Assembly: GCA_016208975.1 (NCBI GenBank)
Contig: JACQXA010000004.1
Location: forward strand, 1,799,015-1,863,014
Source: Nitrospinota bacterium
GTDB taxonomy: Bacteria; Nitrospinota_A; UBA7883; JACRLM01
Direction: 5' to 3'
DNA length: 64,000 nucleotides
The translations under genes and the position numbers were made by a program. Positions within the stretch are counted from its first letter, which is position 1; every line of letters begins with the position of its first letter. Under the pieces are notes generated by a model. The model worked only from the letters and a program-made list of their open reading frames with translations, made no database searches and was not told the origin of the DNA. This document shows, piece by piece, positions 58,052 to 64,000 of the stretch.

Positions 58052-59365
58052 ATGGAAACAAGCAGATCCCTAACGCCCATCATCAATGAGGAAGAGTTCC
58101 TTCCCCTGGTGCAGGAGAAATGCCAGAATTTCATGGCGATTCTTTCCGTGCACCAGGATGAGACCATGAGCGTCAACAAGCTCTATTATTTCACCCTGCT
58201 TCAGGAGGCTGAGCGGCTGGAGGGTTTCCTGGACGATCATGGCGCCCGCTCCAACAAACGCTGGTTCGGGTTCGCGGAGCTGGTGGCTTGTGTGCGGAAC
58301 TTCGCCATGGCCGGGTTCCACCTTTATCACGTGCTGGACAGGTATTCAGACTACCTGGCCGGAGAAAGCACCCAGTTAAGCCGGGAGTTCCAGGACAGCG
58401 CCTACAAGACGCTGGAGAGGTTCTCGGCGGTGTTCAACAGGTTTTACCAGACGCTGGTGGAAGAGGCCGCGTCCCAGGGTGTGAGCATTTTCACAAAACC
58501 CATGGCCACCGGGCAGTGGGACCTGAAAGTGACCCCGCAACTGCCATACACCCTTACCGACGGGGAAGACACCCTGGAGGAGGACGAACGACTCATCTCC
58601 ATAGCCCAGTCTTACAGGAAAGCGGTTCGCGCGTTCCGCGAAAGCAGGCTGGACCGGAAAGTGAAAGCCGCCTCCCTGGGCGAGATAATACCGTCCAGGC
58701 TGAACGAAACCCTGTTCGCGGAGTTTGAGACCCGCCTGCACAGCATCCAGAGCGAGTATGACACGTACATCAAGGGTGGCAAGGTATGGAAGCACGACGA
58801 GCGGGCCAACCGCCTTCGGGGGCTCACCGCCATCCCCATGCACCTTTTCGATTTTTTAAGGTGGCTGGCCCATTTTTACGAGCGGCACGAGAGCGACAAC
58901 CGCAAGAGCCAGTTGAAAGAGCGCATAGCCTCCATCGCTCCCGACGAGGAGTTATTAAACATCATCCTCAACTTCGGCCTGCGGTTCTCCGGGAAATACC
59001 TGGGGGAAGGGGTAAAGGTTGCGGAGCGCATACTTACCTCCTTCGTCAAACCCATATCATATGAATTGCCCATTCCGAAACCCCAGGGGTTCCACGCCCG
59101 CCCGGCAACATACGTTTCGCTGGTGGTGCAGGAGCACGGCACCGACGTATTCATGCTGGTGAATGGGGAAAAATACGATTGCCGGTCGGTGCTGGACCTG
59201 CTTCAGGCCGGAGGCGCCGTGGCCGACCATTCACTCAACACGGTGGTGTTCGAGGGGGACAGGCGCGCGCTGGACGACCTTAAGATACTGGCGGAGAACA
59301 ATTACTGCGAAGACCGGGACATACCCCAGGAGCTAAGCTACCTGCGGATACTTCGAAACCTTTAA
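58052..59365 (+). CDS. Unknown helical domain fused to C-terminal HPr domain
   Basis: 437 residues. The last 90 residues (about 350-437) are an HPr fold: PKPQGFHARPATYVSLVVQE with the phosphorylatable His, GEKYDCRSVLDLLQAGGAVA (the Ser-46 loop region has Cys-Arg-Ser), and ALDDLKILAENNY. The first 340 residues are mostly helical and acidic and match nothing I know; there is no phosphoryl-transfer or kinase motif. The start at 58052 follows from the promoter. With the stand-alone PtsN-like EIIA it hints at a regulatory PTS without sugar transport. The M20 gene follows 15 bases later. Confidence 0.8.
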   Translation: METSRSLTPIINEEEFLPLVQEKCQNFMAILSVHQDETMSVNKLYYFTLLQEAERLEGFLDDHGARSNKRWFGFAELVACVRNFAMAGFHLYHVLDRYSDYLAGESTQLSREFQDSAYKTLERFSAVFNRFYQTLVEEAASQGVSIFTKPMATGQWDLKVTPQLPYTLTDGEDTLEEDERLISIAQSYRKAVRAFRESRLDRKVKAASLGEIIPSRLNETLFAEFETRLHSIQSEYDTYIKGGKVWKHDERANRLRGLTAIPMHLFDFLRWLAHFYERHESDNRKSQLKERIASIAPDEELLNIILNFGLRFSGKYLGEGVKVAERILTSFVKPISYELPIPKPQGFHARPATYVSLVVQEHGTDVFMLVNGEKYDCRSVLDLLQAGGAVADHSLNTVVFEGDRRALDDLKILAENNYCEDRDIPQELSYLRILRNL

Positions 59366-59380
59366 TCTAAGGGCTGAAAC

Positions 59381-60577
59381 ATGGCCAATCCAATTCCGGA
59401 GAAAAAGAAAGCCATCGCCTCGGCGGTGGCGGCCCTGGCGAAGGACGCGCACTCCATCAACAAGGAAATATTCGACAATCCGGAGCTTTGCTACGAGGAA
59501 AAACGCGCCTGCAAGCTTGTTAGCGGGTATCTTGCCGCCAGGGGCTTTAAAGTTACAACCCCGGCCGGGGGGATGGAAACGGCTTTTGTGGCCACCCACA
59601 AGGGCAAGGGTCCAGGGCCGAGGATAGCCATCCTGGCGGAGTATGACGCCCTGCCGGAGCTGGGCCACGCCTGCGGACACAGCATGATAGCCGCTTCCGC
59701 CTGCGCCGCCGCCACAGGGATAATCCAGGCCGCGCCGGACCATCCTGGCGAGCTCATGGTCATAGGGACGCCCGCCGAGGAGGGTGGCGGAGGGAAGATA
59801 CGCCTGATAGAAAAAGGCGTTTTTAAAAATGTGGACGCGGCCATCATGACCCATCCAAGCAACAAGACCCGGGTGGTGGCCCGCATGTACGCCATAGCGG
59901 ACCTGGGTTTCTCCTTCCGCGGCAAGGCGGCCCACGCGGCGGCGTTTCCGCATGACGGGGTGAACGCACTGGACGCGGGGGTGGTTTTTTACAACGCCGT
60001 CTCGGCGCTCCGCCAGCAGATTAAAGACGAGGCCCGGGTACACGGGATATTCACCCATGGCGGCGACGCGCCGAACATAATACCCGAGAAGGTTGAGATG
60101 CGGTTCTATGTGCGCGCGCTGGACAAAGAGTATTTCGCGGCGCTTAAGCGGAAGGTTGTGGAGTGCGCCAGGGGCGCGGCGAAAGCCGCCGGTTGCACGG
60201 TATCGGTGAAAGAGCGGGCTTTCGCCTACGATCCGTTCTATCCCAGCTACCCCATGGGGGATGCGTTCAGGAAGAACATGGCCGCATTGGGTGTCGCCGA
60301 GGACGGGTTCTCGGAGACCGACGAAATAGGTTCCTCGGACATAGGCAACCTCAGCCAGGTGGTTCCAACTCTCCACCCCGAATACGCCATTGGCGGACGG
60401 GACGATATTAACCATTCCAGGAATTTCCTTGCGGCGGTCATGTCCGGCCATGGCGCCAAGGCGATGATGGGCATGGCCGGAGCCATGGCCATGACGGTGT
60501 ATGACCTGCTGGCGGATCCCGGCCTTATGACGCGGGTGGCGACAGAGTTTAAGGGCCTCTCGAAGAAGAGGGGCTGA
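59381..60577 (+). CDS. M20-family amidohydrolase
   Basis: 398 residues. Di-zinc metal-dependent amidohydrolase: first ligand region LAEYDALPELGHACGHSMIA, then TPAEEGGGGKIRLIEKG with the catalytic Glu, ALVHP-like MTHPSN, the dimerisation lid (FRGKAAHAAAFPHDGVNALD), and IGSSDIGNLSQVVP near the end. This pattern fits the AbgB/p-aminobenzoyl-glutamate and N-acyl amino acid hydrolases. Substrate unknown. Lies between the HPr fusion and anmK, with gaps of 15 and 4 bases. Confidence 0.88.
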   Translation: MANPIPEKKKAIASAVAALAKDAHSINKEIFDNPELCYEEKRACKLVSGYLAARGFKVTTPAGGMETAFVATHKGKGPGPRIAILAEYDALPELGHACGHSMIAASACAAATGIIQAAPDHPGELMVIGTPAEEGGGGKIRLIEKGVFKNVDAAIMTHPSNKTRVVARMYAIADLGFSFRGKAAHAAAFPHDGVNALDAGVVFYNAVSALRQQIKDEARVHGIFTHGGDAPNIIPEKVEMRFYVRALDKEYFAALKRKVVECARGAAKAAGCTVSVKERAFAYDPFYPSYPMGDAFRKNMAALGVAEDGFSETDEIGSSDIGNLSQVVPTLHPEYAIGGRDDINHSRNFLAAVMSGHGAKAMMGMAGAMAMTVYDLLADPGLMTRVATEFKGLSKKRG

Positions 60578-60581
60578 ATAA

Positions 60582-61727
60582 ATGCCCCATTATATCGGGC
60601 TTATGTCTGGCACCTCCATGGATGGGGTGGACGCCGTGGCCTGCGAAATTGCCGCAGGGAAGAATGCCCCGCTCCGGATAAAACTACTGGCCCACGCCGC
60701 ATGCGGTTATCCGGAAAAACTTAAAGAACGGCTGTTCAAAGTCGCGGGGCCCGATGGTTCCGCCGGGGAAGTTTGCGCTTTGAACGCCGAATTGGGCGAG
60801 TTGTTCGCCAAAGCGGCGCTTAAACTTATGAAACATCCGGCGCTCGCTGGCATAAAGCTCGCCGCCATCGGCTCCCATGGGCAGACAATACGCCACATGC
60901 CCCAGTTGGGCGCAACGCTTCAGATAAGCTCTTCCGCCCTGATAGCCGCCCGCGCAAAACTTCCTGTGTGGAGTGATTTCCGCTCCGCGGACATGGCCCG
61001 GGGCGGGCAGGGGGCGCCACTGGCTCCGGTTATCCATCTGCCGCTGTTCGGATCGGCCCGGGAGAACGTGAGCGTGGTGAACCTCGGCGGCGTCGCCAAC
61101 ATCACCCATATCCCCGCCGGGGCCAAAAGCGTGAAGAAGCTCATAGCGTACGACACCGGGCCGGGCAACATGCTTATGGATTACGCCGTGGGAAGGATGG
61201 GCGCCGGAGGGTTCGACAAAAACGGGCGCATCGCCGCCCGGGGCGAAGTGGACGAAGCGCTTTTACAGCGATGGCTCCGGTTCCCCTACTTCCGGCGGAA
61301 AGCGCCCAAGTCCACGGGAAGGGAGATGTTCGGGGGCGATGTTTTTTTCGCTACCGCCGGAGCCCCCCTCCGGTGGGACAGTAACGCGGTGGCCACCATC
61401 ACAGAATTGACGGCCCGGTCCATAGCTGGGGAAATAATCAAGCTCGGCCGCCTGGGCAGGCCAACGGACATGCTGGTATTATGCGGCGGCGGCGCCAAAA
61501 ACAGGTATCTGGCCGGAAGGATTTCAGCGCTGTTGAAGGGCATAAAGGTGAGAACGTCCGATGACCTGGGCGCCCCGGCCCAATGGATTGAAGGGGCGCT
61601 AATGGCCCTGCTGGCCCATTACGCCGCCGTGGGGGAGCCGTTGGACATGTCCTCCATCACCGGCGCCCATGAAGGGCCCGCGCTGTTGGGCGCGCTGGCC
61701 CCCAGGCCCGAATCCGCTAAGGATTGA
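60582..61727 (+). CDS. anmK: Anhydro-N-acetylmuramic acid kinase AnmK
   Basis: 381 residues. Opens and phosphorylates 1,6-anhydroMurNAc released by peptidoglycan turnover. Motifs: GLMSGTSMDGVDAVACEI, IGSHGQTIRHMP, VVNLGGVANITHIP, YDTGPGNMLMDYAVGRM, and TDMLVLCGGGAKNRYLAGRI. The length and all blocks fit AnmK. It converges with the FN3 lipoprotein and overlaps its 3' end by 11 bases. Confidence 0.95.
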   Translation: MPHYIGLMSGTSMDGVDAVACEIAAGKNAPLRIKLLAHAACGYPEKLKERLFKVAGPDGSAGEVCALNAELGELFAKAALKLMKHPALAGIKLAAIGSHGQTIRHMPQLGATLQISSSALIAARAKLPVWSDFRSADMARGGQGAPLAPVIHLPLFGSARENVSVVNLGGVANITHIPAGAKSVKKLIAYDTGPGNMLMDYAVGRMGAGGFDKNGRIAARGEVDEALLQRWLRFPYFRRKAPKSTGREMFGGDVFFATAGAPLRWDSNAVATITELTARSIAGEIIKLGRLGRPTDMLVLCGGGAKNRYLAGRISALLKGIKVRTSDDLGAPAQWIEGALMALLAHYAAVGEPLDMSSITGAHEGPALLGALAPRPESAKD

Positions 61728-62646
61728 GGCTTATCCCCACCTGTATGGTAGGATCGCTCTCCGCTCCGGTGTTAAAGGCTGTCACCATGAAGAAATAGGG
61801 CAGTGTGGCGTTGAGGCCCGACAGGCTGTATGTCAGCGCCGAGTTCATAACTATCCTGCTGTCCTGGATGGTGACGTTGCCGGAGTTGTTGTAGTAAAGG
61901 TTGTAAGACTGGGCGGTGGACACCGCGCTCCACACCAGGGTAAGTTGACCCGTGTTGTCGTATTCCATGGAAATGCCCGCCGGGGCCGAGATGGACGGAT
62001 CCCGCATGATTACCGAAAACTCGGCGGAAAGGGGGCCCTCGCCGGAATCGTTGGAAGCGGCGACCCTGTAAAAATAGGGCGTGCCCGTAGTCAACCCGGT
62101 GTGGGTGGTGGAGGTGGAAGTGAGGGACGAAATGCGGTTGTCCAAAGCGGTCACCCCGCCGGTGTTGTTCCAGTAAATGTTGTATGTCGTGGCCCTGTCA
62201 ACGGAGTCCCAACTCAACGTGACCTGCCCAGCGATGGAGGAAAGGCTTAACCGGGAAAGGGCGTCCGGAACCGGAACCCTGGGCGTGGCGGACACTATGG
62301 CTGAGACCTCGCTTTCCCCTTCCGGGTACATGGCGGTGACCGCGAAATAGTAAACCGTGTTATTGGCAAGGCCCGTGATGGAATACGAATTCCCGGCTAT
62401 CCCCGCCAGCCTGCTGGAGGATTTTGTCACGTCTGAAGCCAGGCTCCAGTAAACGTTGTATGAAGTGGCTCCTGTCATGGTGTCCCAATTAAGGGTTATC
62501 TGGCTGTCCCCTTCGGCGACTGTGACAGTTGTTGGGACTGGAAGGGAAGGGCCAGCGCTGTCCGACCCGGAAGAACCAGAGCCGCTACACCCGGACAATA
62601 AGGCCACAACGCCCAAAACCGTGATAAACCCCAACGCTCTTTTCAT
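61717..62646 (-). CDS. Lipoprotein with three fibronectin type III domains
   Basis: 309 residues. Lipobox LLSGC after a hydrophobic signal (MKRALGFITVLGVVALLSGC), then a Ser/Gly linker and three FN3 repeats of about 90 residues. Each has the W-x-x-x-x-x-A-x-x-Y-N-x-Y-W pattern (LNWDTMTGATSYNVYW, LSWDSVDRATTYNIYW, LVWSAVSTAQSYNLYY). Probably an outer-membrane or periplasmic lipoprotein for binding or spacing. Function unknown. Confidence 0.9.
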   Translation of the reverse strand: MKRALGFITVLGVVALLSGCSGSGSSGSDSAGPSLPVPTTVTVAEGDSQITLNWDTMTGATSYNVYWSLASDVTKSSSRLAGIAGNSYSITGLANNTVYYFAVTAMYPEGESEVSAIVSATPRVPVPDALSRLSLSSIAGQVTLSWDSVDRATTYNIYWNNTGGVTALDNRISSLTSTSTTHTGLTTGTPYFYRVAASNDSGEGPLSAEFSVIMRDPSISAPAGISMEYDNTGQLTLVWSAVSTAQSYNLYYNNSGNVTIQDSRIVMNSALTYSLSGLNATLPYFFMVTAFNTGAESDPTIQVGISLNP

Positions 62647-62792
62647 CTTTACCCTTCTATATTTGTTAACAGGCTAAAGCCCTGGATGGAGCCGGAAAAC
62701 TCCCGATTAGCAGGCATTGTAAAGGAAATAGCCATGGTATGCGCAAAAAAAATGCTTCTTTTGACCAAAGCCTTAATCCACGGGAACGGGAA

Positions 62793-62826
62793 TAAAAAAC
62801 AGGCCCGGGTGGGCTTCCGGGCCTGT
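62793..62826 (-). terminator. Rho-independent terminator of the Hsp20 gene
   Basis: A 9-bp stem CAGGCCCGG with CCGGGCCTG and an 8-base loop, followed on the minus strand by TTTTTTATT. It lies about 55 bases past the hsp20 stop. The rest of the 232-bp gap up to the FN3 gene holds nothing recognised. Confidence 0.88.
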
Positions 62827-62878
62827 TTTAAGCTAACGCCGAGGCAAGGGGAGAAACCTGGCGCAACGTCCTTTACGT

Positions 62879-63313
62879 CTATTCGATGCTTATCTTTTTG
62901 GGAAGGGCTTTACCGGTTTTCGGCACAGTTACCGACAGCACCCCGTCCTTGCAGGTGGCGGAGATCTTCTCCTGATCCACATCGGAGAACCGGAGCGACC
63001 GGGTGAAAGCGCCGTACCGCCGTTCAACCCTGTGGGTTTTCTCTGTCCTCTCCTCTTCCTCCTGTTTCTTTTCGCCGGAGATGGTGAGGATGGAGTTTTC
63101 GAACTCCACCTTGATGTCCTCCTTGCTCATGCCCGGCGCCTCCAGCCGTACCTTGTATTCCTTGTCTGTCTCTGCCACGTCCATGGCGGGCATATAGATA
63201 GCTTCGGACTGGATCAGCGAAGAAGGCCACAACTCGTTAAAAAGGGACAGGGAAGCAAATGGGTCGAAATCGGCCAAAGGATGTTCGCTTCTGTTCATTC
63301 TGGTCAGCAACAT
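62879..63313 (-). CDS. Hsp20/alpha-crystallin small heat-shock protein
   Basis: 144 residues from the ATG at 63313, which has AAAGGAGG 9 bases upstream. ATP-independent chaperone that holds unfolded proteins. The alpha-crystallin core runs from PAMDVAETDKEYKVRLEAPG to VTVPKTGKALPKKISIE, with GMSKEDIKVEFENSILTISG and RRYGAFTRSLRFSDVDQEKI. The C-terminal I-x-I-like motif is KISIE. Expression probably responds to heat or stress. Confidence 0.94.
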   Translation of the reverse strand: MLLTRMNRSEHPLADFDPFASLSLFNELWPSSLIQSEAIYMPAMDVAETDKEYKVRLEAPGMSKEDIKVEFENSILTISGEKKQEEEERTEKTHRVERRYGAFTRSLRFSDVDQEKISATCKDGVLSVTVPKTGKALPKKISIE

Positions 63314-63558
63314 GGCGGATAACCTCCTTTCAACAACGTTGACTTTCCTGTTGTCCAGATAAAACCGCATCGCCGGTTAGTCAAGCCGGGCGGTTTTCGT
63401 CTTCGTGGTGGGATATAAAACCGCGATTACCGGGTGTCAAGGCGGCGATAGTTTAAAAGAGGCCAGCGGCCAATAATGAATAAAAAGCCGCTTTTGGTTG
63501 ACCGTCCGCTGAAGGGTGGCAATAATTAAGGGGATAGGTGGAATTTCACGGGGAGAGC

Positions 63559-64000
63559 ATGGCCGAAACCGGGGCGGGGCGCTGGAAAGGGAGCCTTGAG
63601 TATTGGGAGAAACTTGCGGGTGTTTATGCCTCGCGGTACAAAAAGAACCCGTATTCATATATGTATGTACCCCTGGCGGACGCTCTGGTGAACGCTGGCC
63701 GGTCCTCGGAGGCTGTGGACACGCTGGAGTCCGGGCTTGCGGCATTGCCCAACAGCCGGGCGGGGAAGATAATGCTGGCCGGTCTCAAGTACGCGTCGGG
63801 CGAACATGGGCAGGCGAGAGCCATTCTTGAGGACGTGGTGGAACAATGGCCGGACTCCTCCGCCGCCGTAAAACTGCTATGCTCCATTTACGAAGATGAA
63901 GGGAGGCTTGAGCAGGCCGCCCGCATATCTTCAGCGTTGTCGAATTATTACCCGGACGTTCCTGCGGTACAGCGGTTAGCGGGGAAATACGAGGCCATCG
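63559..64000 (+). CDS. TPR protein, cut by right window edge
   Basis: At least 147 residues, open to the end of the window. The ATG at 63559 has GGGGAG 6 bases upstream. TPR-like units repeat about every 34 residues: SYMYVPLADALVNAGRSSEA, AGKIMLAGLKYASGEHGQAR, AVKLLCSIYEDEGRLEQAAR, AVQRLAGKY. A protein-protein interaction scaffold is likely; the specific function cannot be seen because the C-terminus is missing. Confidence 0.8.
   Translation, partial: MAETGAGRWKGSLEYWEKLAGVYASRYKKNPYSYMYVPLADALVNAGRSSEAVDTLESGLAALPNSRAGKIMLAGLKYASGEHGQARAILEDVVEQWPDSSAAVKLLCSIYEDEGRLEQAARISSALSNYYPDVPAVQRLAGKYEAI

Overview
The window is a GC-rich, densely coded stretch of a Gram-negative, motile bacterium. 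The Gram-negative call rests on a Kdo transferase (waaA), lipoproteins and anhydromuropeptide recycling. Motility is shown by MotA/MotB, PilT and a CheC-like protein. The genome makes selenoproteins: a selenocysteine tRNA and a UGA-containing SelW-like gene are both present. There is no rRNA or other taxonomic marker here. The gene mix (NfnAB, MqnP/UbiA-type prenyltransferase, several c-di-GMP enzymes, a heme-binding diguanylate cyclase, small membrane proteins) suggests a deltaproteobacterial, Nitrospinota-like or related lineage, but that is inference only.

Layout. 1-4.5 kb: a large unknown protein cut by the left edge, an amphi-Trp protein, and an EAL-CBS-GGDEF protein. 4.6-8.4 kb: aroE, pilT, a DHH phosphoesterase and a BrnT/CopG-type toxin-antitoxin pair. 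8.4-14.6 kb, mostly minus strand: an unknown protein, a CheC-like protein, tRNA-Leu, a PilZ-motA-motB operon, a lipoprotein with an HELGH motif, and hisI. 14.5-20.5 kb, minus strand: a coiled-coil protein and hemerythrin, then ptsN, a sirtuin, purB, purC, purS, a cNMP-binding protein and purQ. 20.4-27 kb: mutS2 flanked by tiny membrane proteins, a ParE/antitoxin pair, tRNA-Sec, a response regulator, a winged-helix-like DNA-binding protein and two copies of a 151-bp mobile repeat. 26.6-32.2 kb, plus strand: PRC-barrel, VKOR-thioredoxin fusion, PcrA/UvrD, a UbiA enzyme and RadC. 32.2-37.5 kb, minus strand: three overlapping or abutting glycosyltransferase/methyltransferase genes. 37.5-46 kb: small unknowns, a repeat-rich intergenic block, an NCS2 purine permease, an SDR and nfnAB. 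46-54 kb: two large c-di-GMP sensors and, between them, a minus-strand group with an IspH-UbiA fusion, a half-size GDT1 transporter and the SelW-like selenoprotein. 54-64 kb: panC, a lipid A/cell-wall operon (acyltransferase, waaA, AmgK-like kinase), an HPr-domain fusion, an M20 amidohydrolase, anmK, an FN3 lipoprotein, Hsp20 and a TPR protein cut by the right edge.

Themes. (1) c-di-GMP control of motility: three GGDEF/EAL proteins, and a PilZ protein co-transcribed with motAB. (2) Selenocysteine use: tRNA-Sec and a UGA-containing gene that ordinary ORF calling would split. (3) A non-autonomous mobile repeat of exactly 151 bp with long terminal inverted repeats and 8-bp target duplications: three intact copies and one decayed inverted copy. 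(4) Unusual domain fusions: IspH-UbiA, HEAT-NfnA, unknown domain-HPr, VKOR-thioredoxin, TPR-methyltransferase-glycosyltransferase.
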